From Beroe ovata (lineage: Eukaryota > Ctenophora > Nuda > Beroida > Beroidae): 57,855 nt of DNA. Both the position numbers and the translations under genes were made by a program. Position 1 is the first letter of the stretch, and every line of letters starts with the position of its first letter. Below, in pieces: positions 45,544 through 57,721 of the stretch. The notes below the pieces were generated by a model. It was not told the origin of the DNA and did not search any database. It saw nothing but the letters and a program-made list of their open reading frames with translations. Location: NCBI GenBank assembly GCA_946803715.1, contig CAMPET010000078.1, forward strand, positions 168,757-226,611. The letters are read 5' to 3'.

Positions 45544-48500
45544 ATGTCAGAGGACCGGATCAGCAAGTTGTACCCCCACGTTAACGAGGAACAGTTACCC
45601 AGGGCGTGGAGTAGCAAGGATAGGTGGCAGTTCATCAAACTGTCCAGAACTAACCTCAGAGTACACTATAACGGTACATGTGACTCTCTAGTGAACAAAT
45701 TGTACACCTGATACATCACATTATCAGATTATCATTTCAAATAGCAGCTTACAGTATACTGATAACTCACGGGTAACTTACAGAAACTAGGACCATACCA
45801 CTAGACATCCAGTAATTTAGAATGATCGTTCCAACAAAGTTCAATGCCTACTATAGCAGTAGGAATATCCGGCATTCACCATGGCATGCACTCAGGCCAG
45901 GGAAAGAATCACAAGGATGCTGCTAGTGTGAGAGCCACTCAGCCCATCCCTGCTGCGTGCGGTATATACTACTTTGAGGTGAAGATAATCAGCAAGGGTC
46001 GCGATGGTTACATGGGTATCGGACTAGCCGATGCCAATGTCAACATGAATAGACTGCCAGGATGGGAGAAGGACAGCTATGGGTACCATGGTGACGATGG
46101 GAACTCTTTCTGTTCCAGTGGTAACGGGAAGAAGTATGGACCCACATTCACCACCGGCGATGTTATCGGTGCGTGACTCCCTCTCTCACACAAGTTGGTC
46201 AACATGTTGTACCCAGTCACACCACTCTCTATCTCACTATTGCAGGGTGCTGTGTCAATCTCATCGACTCCACTGTATTCTACACAAAGAATGGTGTTAA
46301 CTTGGGTGTGGCATTTGACAATGTTCCTCAGAACCTCTATCCCACTGTGGGACTCCAAAGTCCAGGAGAAATCGCAGACGCAAACTTTGGTAATAAGAAC
46401 CCAATTATATAATTGGGCAATTACCCCAAAAATATTCTACATAAGCAATCCTATTCACACGACATAGTGATTATACTCATCCAGTGACCTAGTCTCATAC
46501 ATAATACACATGATTGATGATACAGTACATAGAAGTTTGCATGTAACAGGGTAACCGTGGAAGAGTCAGAATGTAACAATAGTTCAGAGCCATGTTCACT
46601 GTAGTCTGTATTGAACACACACACACCCCAATGACATTTGAGGGGAATCCGGGAATATATTCCTAGCCAAAAAATTGTGTGTGTCACACACACACACACA
46701 CTCGCTCACACACAGACACACAGAGTACACATACACAGACACACAGAGTACACATACACACACATACACACACACACAGACAAACACACAGTACACAGAA
46801 TACACAGATTACACACACACTCACACACACACTCGCTCACACACANNNNNNNNNNNNNNNNNNNNNNNNNNNNNNNNNNNNNNNNNNNNNNNNNNNNNAC
46901 ACACACACACAGAGTACACACACACACACATACACACAGAGTACACACACCTCTCTCTCATACAGGCGATAGACCATTCGTGTTTGACATAGAGGGATAC
47001 ATGTTGGAATGGAAGACCAAGTTACAACGACAGATTGCAAGTCATGTTTCCCCCACATGTGACACTGACATAGACTCCGTGCTGAAGAAGATCGTGTTCG
47101 GCTACATGGTGCATCACGGGTACTGTGGTGCTGCAGAGACATTCTCCAAAGTGACCAACTTGTTCTTCTTCGAGGATATCCCCAGCATACAGAACAGACA
47201 GAAAGTACAGAATTTGGTGATGCGCGGCGCAGTGGGGGACGCTATCACGCTCGTTCACGAGCTCTATCCCAGCTTGCTGACGAGCAAACCTGACCTGCTC
47301 TTTAAACTGCAGATCCGCAATTTCATAGAAATGATAAACAGTTTGAATAGTCCTGAGCCAGCGTCACATCCCTACAGTATAGCCAGTCTGATGAATGGAA
47401 GTGAGGAATCTGAGCAGAAGATGGAGGTCGACCAAAAACAAGGTCTGTATACAGAGCGCGCGCGTGTGCGCGTGTATGTGTGTTTGTATGCGTGTATGTG
47501 TGTGTGTATGAGTGTGTGTATGAGTGTGTGTGTGTGTGTATGAGTGCGTGCGTGCGTGTGTTTGTGTGTGTGTATGTATACAAGGGAATGTTCTGTGTTG
47601 TTTGCTCACTCATCCCTGCTCCTATGTATCTTTGTCCTGTGTTTGAGTTTTTGCGGTTGAAACTGTGTGCAACTTTGTACACTGCTCAAAGTAAGTGGCT
47701 GTTTCAGAAGAGAAGGAAGTCGAGAGGCAGCCATGTCGACACTCTCTGGAACAGATACTGCACTTTGGCAGAGAGTTAGCAGCTCAGCACACTGAGGATG
47801 AGACACTCAAACAACAGGTGGACAACACTGTCACCATTGTTACCATGTTAACACTTCTTGTTATTGTTAACACTTGTTACCATGTCAACCCACTCACCAT
47901 GTTACGTCACTGTCCAAATTGCTCTTGATAAGAGCAAACTGAAATATTTTGATTTCTTGAACTCTTGAAGAAGATCAGAATTGACGACGGCTAAATGGAA
48001 TTCATTTCAAAAGAATACCTTTCTGTAATGAGATGAGAACAGTTTCAAGCACTTCTTATACTTCACGTAATAACAGGTCTCTGTGACGAATGGGGACTCA
48101 TTCGTCACAACTTGCTGACACCACTGGATAACTCTGACGTAGGAATTTGTTGACACCAGTACGTAATACCTACGTAATAACAGGTCTCTGTGACGAATGG
48201 GGACTCATTCGTCATGACCTGCTGACACCACTGCATAACTCTGACGTAGGAATTTGTTGACACCAGTATGACACATGCGTCATGACTAGTTGTCGGCTGA
48301 CTCCACTGCGCCCTAGACCACTGCTCTGATGATCAAACCATTGGGTATTTTAAACGAAGGCACTAAAATTGGCTCAAAATTAAGAAAACATGCAAAGTTT
48401 TGTATGAAGACCTGTCAAACCCCTGCTTCAGTTTTTGGAATTATCTTTTCAATGAGAGAGTTGAGTTCTTCGACTTATTTGAAATTCATGTATCGAAACT

Positions 48501-49178
48501 AATTATTCATTAACGAATATGTATAACCAAATTGGAGCTTAAATCTCAGGAACTGAAGGAAAAACTTTTGTGCACTTATGCCATGTTAACACTTGTTGCC
48601 AATGTTGTCAATATTATCACTGGTTATTATTACCAATCCTTCTATTTAGTCATGAGTGTGGCTACCACATTGTTCATCACGAGTAAATTCATCTCAGTTG
48701 AAAGAAGCATTCAGTCTCCTGGCATACAGGGACCCCCGACAGTCTCCTATTGGTTACCTCTTAGACCCGTCCCAGAGGGAGCAGTTATGTGCCGACCTGA
48801 ACAGCGCCATTCTAGGTAACTTGGACATGACTTCATCACCCCTGTCCACTCGACAATATCTGGATTCTATTGCTAGTTTTAGTGATCTCTTTCAATCAAA
48901 AGTTGCGCGCACGCGCTTACAATTTCCATATATAGGTCGAGGATTTGACGCTGGTTATATGTCAATCTGTCAACCATTGTGCATATCATATTCACCCCAT
49001 TTCAGGACTCAAATAAGTTACAATTTCAGAGTCCCATGGATTACCCCGACAGCCACCCCTAGAGCTAACCATCTCGCAAGCGAAGAACACAGTCGCCAGA
49101 ATGTTGGGAGCAGGTCTTGGGGCAGCGGCGTACTCCGGTTTGGACAAATTCCTGAAGTGCTCGTTAAAACCGCAGTGA
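45544..49178 (+). CDS. RANBP9: RANBP9/RANBP10, CTLH ubiquitin-ligase scaffold
   Basis: Scaffold of the CTLH/GID E3 ubiquitin ligase. Seven coding exons, phases consistent: 45544-45673, 45896-46168, 46246-46389, 46966-47442, 47708-47817, 48698-48815, 49030-49178; 466 aa. Domains: SPRY (~45-185; [38 protein letters not shown]), LisH (~215-245; [16 protein letters not shown]), CTLH (~250-320; [19 protein letters not shown]) and the CRA C-terminus (~355-466; [27 protein letters not shown]). The long low-complexity linker of human RANBP9 is missing between CTLH and CRA, making it shorter. The first codon was chosen after a splice acceptor; a longer N-terminus cannot be excluded. The last two exons occur again downstream. 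Confidence 0.93.
46678..46965. other. CA microsatellite with 53-base assembly gap
   Basis: CACACA/ACAGAGTACAC tracts in RANBP9 intron 3, with Ns at 46846-46898, just upstream of exon 4's acceptor. Confidence 0.95.
48064..48285. repeat. Two units of the ~104-bp minisatellite
   Basis: Same unit as in NSD intron 10: AACAGGTCTCTGTGACGAAT, GGACTCATTCGTCA, TGCTGACACCACTG and GGAATTTGTTGACACCAGTA. In RANBP9 intron 5. Confidence 0.85.
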
Positions 49179-49323
49179 GACATTGAGGTGAGGTACAAAC
49201 TACATTTTGTGAACAAAACAAGGACCATTCTATGTTATGAGTGTGTGACCCAATATATAGTCCATATGACATATGTGACATGTAACCATGACATAACCCA
49301 TTGCAGATGTAACGGTTACACTN

Positions 49324-50455
49324 ATACCTACGTAATAACAGGCCTCTGTGACGAATGGGCACTCATTCGTCATAACTTGCTGACACCACTGCATAACTCT
49401 GACGTAGGAATTTGTTGACACCAGTATGACATTACTAGTTGTCGGCTGACTCCACTGCGCCCTGACCACTGCTCTGATGATCAGACCATTGGTTATTCTA
49501 AAAGAAGGCACCAAAATCGGCTCAAAATTAAGAAAACATGCAAAGTTTTGTATGAAGACCTGTCAAACCCCTGCTTCAGTTTTTGGAATTATCTTTTCAA
49601 TGAGAGAGTTGAGTTCTTCGACTTATTCGAAATTCATGTATCGAAACTAATTATTCATCAACGATTATGTATAACCAAATTGGAGCTTAAATCTCAGGAA
49701 CTGAAGAAAAAACTTTTGTGCACTTATGCCATGTTAACACTTGTTGCCAATGTTGTCAATATTATCACTGGTTATTATTACCAATGCTTCTATTTAGTCA
49801 TGAGTGTAGCTACCACATTGTTCATCTCAGTTGAAAGAGGCATTCAGTCTCCTGGCATACAGGGACCCCCGACAGTCTCCTATTGGTTATCTCTTAGACC
49901 CGTCCCAGAGGGAGCAGTTATGTGCCGACCTGAACAGCGCCATTCTAGGTAACTTGGACATGACTTCATCACCCCTGTCCACTCGACAATATCTGGATTC
50001 TATTGCTAGTTTTAGTGATCTCTTTCAATCAAAAGTTGCGCGCACGCGCTTACAATTTCCATATATAGGTCGAGGATTTGACGCTGGTTATATGTCAATC
50101 TGTCAACCATTGTGCATATCATATTCACCCCATTTCAGGACTCAAATAAGTTACAATTTCAGAGTCCCATGGATTACCCCGACAGCCACCCCTAGAGCTA
50201 ACCATCTCGCAAGCGAAGAACACAGTCGCCAGAATGTTGGGAGCAGGTCTTGGGGCAGCGGCGTACTCCGGTTTGGACAAATTCCTGAAGTGCTCGTTAA
50301 AACCGCAGTGAGACATTGAGGTGAGGTACAAACTACATTTTGTGAACAAAACAAGGACCATTCTATGTTATGAGTGTGTGACCCAATATATAGTCCATAT
50401 GACATATGTGACATGTAACCATGACATAACCCATTGCAGATGTAACGGTTACACT
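49324..50455 (+). repeat. Duplicate of 48166-49322 including last two RANBP9 exons
   Basis: Near-identical to 48166-49322, beginning right after the single N at 49323. It contains exon 6' (49831-49948) and exon 7' (50163-50311) with intact splice signals. Differences are small: a missing stretch before exon 6' (CGAGTAAATTCATCA-type), a shorter segment near 49430, and single-base changes such as KEAFSL codon variants. Without the first five exons it is not an independent gene. Confidence 0.9.
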
Positions 50456-51385
50456 GGACCATGCCCGCTAGTCAGAAACTGGAACCCCAGGGGAACTGAT
50501 CATCTCACTTCTGTCATTACGAATTGATGAGTTGTTGATTTACATTGCTGATGTTTCATATATTTCATTTCAGTGATGATGGATTGCTCATTCAAAGATT
50601 TTCTTTTTTGAACAAGATTTAATGTTTAAAGCGAAGTAGATAAGTTCTTGTTTCGATATTGATAATATGCTGGCCACCAAGGTTTTAACCACAGTTTCAT
50701 TATCAGTTGTGCATCTACTCAAAACTATACAACAAATTTGAATGCTTTGTGTAGAGTTAAATTCTGTATTTGTATACTTATTCATGTAAGCATTTAATGT
50801 TACCGAAGATTATACCCAAGAAAACTCGACTAGCATTTGCCCAATAACGAATAATAACGATTATTATCGCCGTCAAACTTTCCGACAGATATGAGCAATA
50901 CTGCAGCTATCAGGTATTGCTGAACAATCGGCAAATACTGCGATGAGAGGGTGATTTGTGTGGATAATATCATACTTTCCTACCATATCCATAATCCAAC
51001 ATATAGTAAATGTCGAATGGATTAAAACTCGATTACTGTCATATTGCATGAATACCACATTTTCCTATGATAANCCTCACGCCAGAAGGTATTATTTGAT
51101 TATAATCGCCGTCAAACTTTCCGACAGATATCAGCAATACTGCAGCTATCAGGTATTGCTGAACAATCGGCAAATACTGCGATGAGAGGGTGATTTATGT
51201 GGATAATATCATACTTTCCTACTATATCCATTATCCAACCTATAGTAAATGTCAGATAGATTAAAACTCGATTACGGTCATATTGCATGAATACCACATT
51301 TTCCTATGATAAATCAGCAATATTCCTACACTATAGGTGACGTTTTCCTCTGTAAATTGTGTGATAATTAAAGCGCTGTACGTTG
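50456..51385. other. Spacer with a ~208-bp duplication around a single N
   Basis: 50865-51072 and about 51105-51312 are near-identical (ATCGCCGTCAAACTTTCCGA, ATGAGAGGGTGATTT, TTTTCCTATGATAA) and meet at the N at 51073. No coding sequence recognised. Confidence 0.85.
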
Positions 51386-51728
51386 CACGTGCTAATCACG
51401 CTCACCAATCACAGCCATGTCCATTACCACGTGACTCGAGATTATCCAATCCCGGCATCGTTTAGAGTTATCACTAAAAACAATTTCTGGAATACTGCAG
51501 GCGGTATTTACTCCCATCGTAAGGCGCTGCATTGTGTTCTATCTAACGAGTCCTGTGACATTATCACGTGGGAGAATAACTTGCTCACGTGAACATAGCA
51601 ACGAGCACGTGGTGATCATAACACATCCAATTCTGTAATACCACTCGCATTCATTATCTAGCTTATCTAAAAGATAATACATATACAAAGGTAACATTTC
51701 ATTATCACGTGTAATTTATCATCACGTG
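51386..51728. promoter_or_regulatory. Cluster of seven CACGTG (E-box/CLEAR-like) sites
   Basis: CACGTG hexamers at 51386-51391, 51428-51433, 51565-51570, 51586-51591, 51606-51611, 51706-51711 and 51723-51728, within 343 bp and 344-686 bp upstream of the LHFPL-like start codon. Fewer than 0.1 are expected by chance in random sequence of this length. CACGTG is the core of bHLH factors such as USF, MYC/MAX and MITF/TFEB. A role in driving the LHFPL-like gene is inference from position. Confidence 0.7.
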
Positions 51729-52071
51729 TTCATAACGTGATACCCGTTCCCACGTAACCATGTGACTTTCACCTGGCTCTAGGGACTCGTGTCACATGAC
51801 AAGACCATGATAGCTACGACTGAGTATAATCAGTAGTTTGCGGCACTCTTCACTCATTATCATACCTCCACAGTCCACACACATTACAGATATAATATAC
51901 TTGCGCCCTGCGATCGTGTTTGTCATTTGTGTGAGAATCGAAACTATTACATATCTAGCACTTCCGTCGCACTAGCACTGCAGCATAGCTGGAGATCGAT
52001 GCATATAGTACGTGAACTCCGTGCATGAAACAGGTCGAATAGTTTGCAGCGACCCTAGGGAGTAGGAAGGC

Positions 52072-55000
52072 ATGTATGCATACAAGGTAACAGCAGGGTT
52101 CTGGTGTACTCTCAGCTTCCTCATAGTAGCTGGCAGCTGCATCGCTTTCGTCATGCCCTACTGGCTGGTAGCTCCTAACCATGACGTATTCACTGTCAAG
52201 GTACGCTTCACTATGCAGAAGTATGTCGTTGCAAATTGACCTAAGTTTGGATACTTCTTTGAAAACTAAAAGTTTAGTACTGGAGTTTATCCTTTGGGTA
52301 AAGTGTCTGTTTTCATTTTTCATTGTGTCTGAAGCTGACAACTTTCATTTTTCAAAGGACAAGAACTTTCCTCTGCTGGGAGAGTTGACAGTGGACGCAC
52401 CAGCAGCATGTGGGATGATGAGTTACTGTGTTCCCTACACCACATACCCACTCAACACATCTGTCAGGTATAATACACTATTCATGAGTTACACTGAGTA
52501 CACACTGTATACTGTACACTATACTGTACACTCTATACTGTACACTGTATACTGTACACTACACTGTGTGTAAACCACTCGTACCCACTCAACACATTAT
52601 GCATGAGTTACACTGTGCACGCACTTTACACTGTACACTGTGCACACACTGTATACTGTACACTACGCTGTGTGTAAACCACTCGTACCCACTCAACACA
52701 TCTGCCAGGTATACAGTGCACGAGTTACACTGTGCACACACTGCACACTGTACACTACACTGTGTACACACTGTATACTGTACACTGTACACTACACTGT
52801 GTACACACTGTATACTGTACACTGTACACACTTCACTGCACGCACTGTACACTAAAGGAGTAGTGAACACAGTGTAGTGTACACAGTGTAGTGTACAAAC
52901 TGTACACTGTACACACTGTACACACTTCACTGTACGCACTGTACACTAAAAGAGTAGTGAACACAGTGAAGTGTACACGGTGGAGTGTACACAGTGTACA
53001 TGTAGTGTACAACTACAAACTGTACACACTGTGTACACTACGCAGTGTACACACTGTGTACACACTATGTTCACCCACTCATGAACTTGCACCTGCTATT
53101 TCAGTTTTAAAGACGATGCACACTTACAAAGGTGTCCTCTCTACGACACATTCTTCAATATTCCTACAATCCTCGGGAAGGTAATATTTTCATAATCATA
53201 TTCAGTCGATTTTTCATCTTAATATTAAATAGCTGAATTTTGAAAATCTCAATGAACCCAAATCAAAATCAGACACCGAATTAGGGGCTGTCATTCAATT
53301 CATTCAAAATGATATGTTTATCATTGACAAAATACATATTTTGACCTCGAAAGAGTGGAAATGGGTCCTATTATATAAGACAGATGCTGATATCGACATT
53401 CGTAATCATGTCAGATATTAAAAAAACAGGAGTTCTGTTACTGAAAACGATTTGAATCGTTGATTAAAAAAATAAAATCCATATCTATCTTGGATCTCGC
53501 GTTTGAACAAATTCAGATTCAATGAAATCTGTAAAAAGGTCTACCGATGAACAAGAACCAAACATCGGCTAATTAGATACTTGATCAATAAATAATGAAT
53601 CTAATTTAACATAATCCGTTTAATTCCCTTACCACTGTCAGTGGTCGGCTACAATCTACATTCTGCCACACTTCTAGATTATGATAATTATAATAATTAA
53701 TACTGCCTCATCCAGAATCAAGGAATGTTCATTATTCGTATAAATGAAATACTCTTGAGTCTAATTGATCCTATCTTATGATTAACGAAAACTCCTGATT
53801 CTATCTTCTCTAGTGATAGTAACATGGTCGTCCGGTATCCGTGAGCATGTATCCGTGAGCATGTATCCGTGAGCATGTAAACACATCGTTATAAGTACTC
53901 GACGACCTGCGGAGAATGTTGTTTTATACGGGCTGCAATTATAAGTATCCTCATCTGTCATCATGGACATAATGATTGTAATTGTATTCCAATTTGAATC
54001 ATGTCCATGTTGATGATTGAATGATGGTTTTGTAGATACTGAATTTGGACTTGGAATCTGAAGATATCTTTATTGAATTATTAATTTTACCTCGTATATT
54101 GCAAATCATCTCACATGTGAGGTAGTTACATCATACAATTCTCCTTACTGGATGCACTTTCTCCTAGTTCTTGAGCCTCATCACATTAGCTTCGCACCTT
54201 TTTCTCGCCATTTTCACAATGGCGTCGGAAAAATGCATTGATAATGATATAGCTAGTTTTTTGCGCTCATGCAAATTATGGGAGATCTTTAGAAATAAAG
54301 AAGTGAAGGTAACACTATAATAACATTAACATGAAGGCTGAAACACGATTTTCATTTACTGAAATGCCCCATATTCCAGTAAATGAAAATATTTTAGGAA
54401 TTGTTTCAAGCATAGAAGCACGATCTATAAATTACGAACTTAAACATGCTTAACATGAAACATGAAATATGACATTGAATGATTATGAACATATGAATGA
54501 ACTTGAAATATGAATTTCATGTAACATGTAGATGAAAATCATTTTTTGGCTTTCAGTTTCATAATGAAACTCGAAAAATGATTTTCATCTACTGAAACGC
54601 CCTATACTTCATGAAGATATCATGCAGGGAATAATTACCGGGTTTGGTGGTGGTTAATCTGCGATCCAAACAGATGGCGGAAAAAGAACAGTATTCGAGA
54701 TCGTCCAACTCCATGAACTGGAATGCTGTCTGACAGTACTCCAGGTTGCACGTCTTTCCGTTCAAGATCGGGACGTTTCCAAGAAACCCAGACATGTTTT
54801 GTATACTAGTACCCTTATAACCGACTTTCAAAACACAATCCAGCATTTCCGCAGTTTCTGCAGAACAGTCCAGTTCTTCTGGGGCAGATATCCCATCACG
54901 ACCTATCCTAGCTTTAACCACTTCATAGCTTACAGCTGGTTCTTCTGGACGACAAACTGCTTTGGCCTGTGTTGTTAAAGTGATAACTTTCGATCTTCAT

Positions 55001-57698
55001 CGAAACTAATGACAACATCAATTGTGATACTATTATTAGTGTGACAATGGTTCAACCATAAGTGTGACACTGACATTGACACCCGTGGTCCCGTGTATTT
55101 GGAATTCGAATATGAGTCGGGGTCAATGTGAAATGAGTCGGGGTCAATACTGTGAAATTCTGAACAGTGTGAAATTCAAATATTGAGGGTACCTGAACTG
55201 CAGTATCATCGACCGCATGAGCAGTACAGGTTTTGGTGTTTGAAATAACCAGCCCCGTGGACTTTGTGTTCAGGTCTGCTGCACTATTTGTAAGGTCATC
55301 ATTTAACAGACATTGAAATAAGAAGTGGTCTCCGGAACAAACTGCAGATACTTCTCGACCGTTTCCTGAATATTATGTTCAATACGTTTGGACTAAGATT
55401 GATCACTTTGAACTAGGTTGTCATGAATAGCATTAAATTTAATCCATGTTCTGAATTAGAAACAGAATGGTCTAAAAATTGAAAACCATCAAAAGTTTTA
55501 AAACGAAGCTTACATCCAAAGTCCGTTTCTGACAAACGATATGTGATTGTGATTGCGATGACATGCTTGTTCATGTTGAAAACGGGAACCAGTTTATCGT
55601 AGTAAAAAATGAGTTTAATATCGTACTAAAGTATTAAAAAATGAGTCTGGACATGTTCACAATGACGAAAGTGATCAGATAATTCATACCTACAACACTG
55701 CTCTTCTTATCTGCATACCTCGTGCGATTTCACTGAGAACTATAACTTCGTCGTTTGCAGCAGCTACCGAGACATGTAGAGTCCCAGTTATCTGCAGTAT
55801 CACTATCACATTCACCAACATATCGTGTCTACTGTCTATAGGTAAAAGCTGGGGGGGTAAAGTTTTGCGATACTACTCACTGCGCAGTATGCTAGGCCAG
55901 CCGATGCAGCCGCAAAGCGTAAGGATAATAAAATTAAATTCAAGGGCTCAAAGCTGCAAAATATATGATCATAAAAAGAGAGGACCATGATAATCAAGGA
56001 GATGGCTATTGGCTGCTTGAACTCACCGGATAGCCTATCATTGGTCAGCAGAGTTGGTGTGTCTGCGGGCTGCAATTGTCTAGCTCATCCCTAATGCCCA
56101 TAAAAGATCTCTGTGGTTTTAGCAGCCCGTGTAACTGTAAATAACTGAATAGGGACTAAACACATGCATATATGCTAATGACAATATATCCCGATTATAA
56201 TCACAATTGCTCTCGGCAAGCAGTATTAATCTTAGAGAGAGAGAGTCAATGAGCAGACACGGCCGAGAAAACCTCCTTATTACGGAGATGCGCAGAATAG
56301 CTATTAACCAGTAACCACCCTATGGAACAGTGGTAAAATATTGTGCACCTGTTCGATTATCCATTTCGTGGAAAGGGTGAATTTTCATTTTCATAGAATT
56401 AGAAATGGGCGTCAAGTTGGTGAAATTATGGTGGTTTATACCATATATCTCAATTCTCAATACATTCGAAACCAGAATTTGTCCTGAAATTTAAAGTGAA
56501 CACTAAATATGACTATGAGTGTATATGTGGGGGGTGCAACAAATACGATGGATCACAATTCACATTATATTCACATCATATTCATATCAATTGATTACGA
56601 TGCCACCCGCGGGGGCCCCGGCCAAAAATAGCAATCCCGGCCGATCCCGGCCCCCGGCAGAATTGAATCTCGAAACCCCGGCCCAAAATTTTGCATTTTT
56701 CCCCGGCCCCGGCCGAAGTGTTGCGGGGTTTCAAGACAAGTCAAAACAAGCATATTGCTTTAAGTGTAATGCTCGATAAAAACAGTCATATTAAAACTGT
56801 ATTGTATGATAAATATCACATACAACATAGGACAGTCTTCTCATAGGTCTTTCAAACAGAATGAGTAATGATCCCCCGTGCCACGGCCCCGGCAAGCCCC
56901 CAGCCCCGGCCAAATTTGGCTTCCCCGCCTAAAATTGCTTCCCCGGCCCCGGTTCGGCCCCGGTCCAAATTTGCTTCCCCGGCCCCGGCCTAAAATTGCT
57001 TCCCCGGTAGGGTCTTGGATGCCACCCATAAATCATTTTTGATCCCGCTGACTTAGACTTAAATATCATTTCTCTAACCTCAGATATCATCGGTAATGTA
57101 CGCGGCGGGATGTTTTGTTCTGATAGTGTGTTGGATCTGTACAGCGATCTCACTCTGCTTTGGCTACATGTGTGACGTCAGCACATTTCTCCTCGTATCC
57201 ATCATACAACTCTTCTGTTGTGAGTATATGCGCTGCTGATCGTATACTAACCCAAAGAATAATTATAGCAGTGGATATACTTCACTTTACTAGGAGGAGT
57301 ACCGAGTTCCATACTGAGTACCGAGAACCGAGTAATGTTATAGTACAGCGCATGAAGCAGTTTGTGTATTATACACCAATTACAATACACTCTCGGGAAG
57401 ACATGGAACTTGCTATGTTTCCCTCCCCCTGTTCAGTGTTCACTGACCATCTCCATTCTCCCCCGCAGTGTTGATAAACGGTGTTGCTATTCTGCTGTGG
57501 ACCCTCAGTTGGGACAAGGAGGACTTTACCTGCTCTGGCCCCGGGTACTGTGGGCCGGCCCTCGCAGGGTTCGGGATGGGTGACTGTCAGCTGGGGTGGG
57601 CATTCCTCCTGGCACTAGCCTCCACCGGGTCAATATCCGTTGCTGTGGTGATGGGCTGCGTGTCGTTCATACTGCAAAGGAGCAAGGAGGAGAGTTAG
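52072..57698 (+). CDS. LHFPL-family tetraspan membrane protein
   Basis: Four-helix protein of the LHFPL group, which vertebrates use as partners of ion channels and receptors. Exons 52072-52200, 52358-52467, 53105-53180, 57084-57219, 57469-57698; phases 0, 2, 0, 1; 226 aa, the usual family length. Helix 1 ~8-32 (TAGFWCTLSFLIVAGSCIAF) ending in MPYW as the family's PYW, then a Cys-containing extracellular loop with a possible N-glycan site NTS, helix 2 ~108-130 (YAAGCFVLIVCWICTAISL), helix 3 ~136-162 (FLLVSIIQLFCLLINGVAIL), then GYCGP and DCQLGWAFLLALA, the family's C-x-LGW entry to helix 4. The second exon's acceptor (TTTTCAAAG) is not ideal. Intron 3 (53181-57083) hosts an antisense gene and a CCGG repeat. 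Which LHFPL paralogue it matches is unclear. Confidence 0.82.
52490..53080. repeat. GTACAC quasi-palindromic satellite
   Basis: Overlapping ACTGTGTACACACTGTATAC and TACACTGTACACTACACTGT words plus ~115-bp higher-order units containing AACCACTCGTACCCACTCAA (about 52570 and 52677) and copies of the exon-2 donor region. Lies in intron 2 of the LHFPL-like gene. Confidence 0.85.
53181..54588. other. AT-rich part of LHFPL-like intron 3
   Basis: No gene recognised. A triple 14-bp repeat (GTATCCGTGAGCAT) lies at about 53836-53878. A minus-strand stretch at about 53925-53782 could, by phase, serve as an alternative last exon of the antisense gene, but nothing else supports it. A CGCCATTTTCACAATGGCG hairpin is near 54206. 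Confidence 0.5.
54589..55821 (-). CDS. Novel secreted cysteine-rich protein nested antisense in an intron
   Basis: Three minus-strand exons, 55821-55719, 55365-55193 and 54966-54589, with GT-AG borders and matching phases (1, 0), give 217 aa. The first exon is a good signal peptide (VNVIVILQITGTLHVSVAAA). The mature part has ten cysteines (three in exon 2, seven in exon 3, e.g. SAVC, FQC, KTC, DCVLK, EYCQTAF, EYCSFSAIC) and possible N-glycan sites (NMS, NYS), so it is probably disulfide-bonded and extracellular. I recognise no domain. A donor inside exon 3 (54638, AAACCCG|GTAATT) could allow splicing to a further exon. The gene lies inside intron 3 of the LHFPL-like gene on the opposite strand. 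Confidence 0.65.
55822..56590. other. Upstream flank of the nested gene
   Basis: Presumed promoter side of the antisense gene. AT-rich, with a short GA tract near 56236. No other gene recognised. Confidence 0.5.
56597..57010 (-). repeat. CCGG-rich interspersed repeat, copy 2 (inverted)
   Basis: Reverse-complement relative of 8097-8560. Contains CGGGGGCCCCGGCC, repeated CTTCCCCGGCCCCGG and the unique tract TCATAGGTCTTTCAAACA..ATGAGTAATGATC. Ends about 70 bp before LHFPL-like exon 4. Confidence 0.75.
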
Positions 57699-57721
57699 TT
57701 TTGCATTTGATACTGCCCTCA

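Noticed and set aside
46638-46965. Long open frames of His/Thr/Cys/Val across CA and TG arrays (also at 1095-1500, 33930-34210, 34600-34890, 47460-47680)
   Set aside because: Translations of dinucleotide repeats, open on several frames at once.
48532-48819. Open frame overlapping RANBP9 exon 6 (repeated at 49548-49952)
   Set aside because: Different frame from the CRA domain encoded by 48698-48815.
53782-53925. Possible last exon of the nested antisense gene
   Set aside because: Phase would fit, but it is supported only by one acceptor and includes a 14-bp triple repeat; the frame also stops naturally at 54589.
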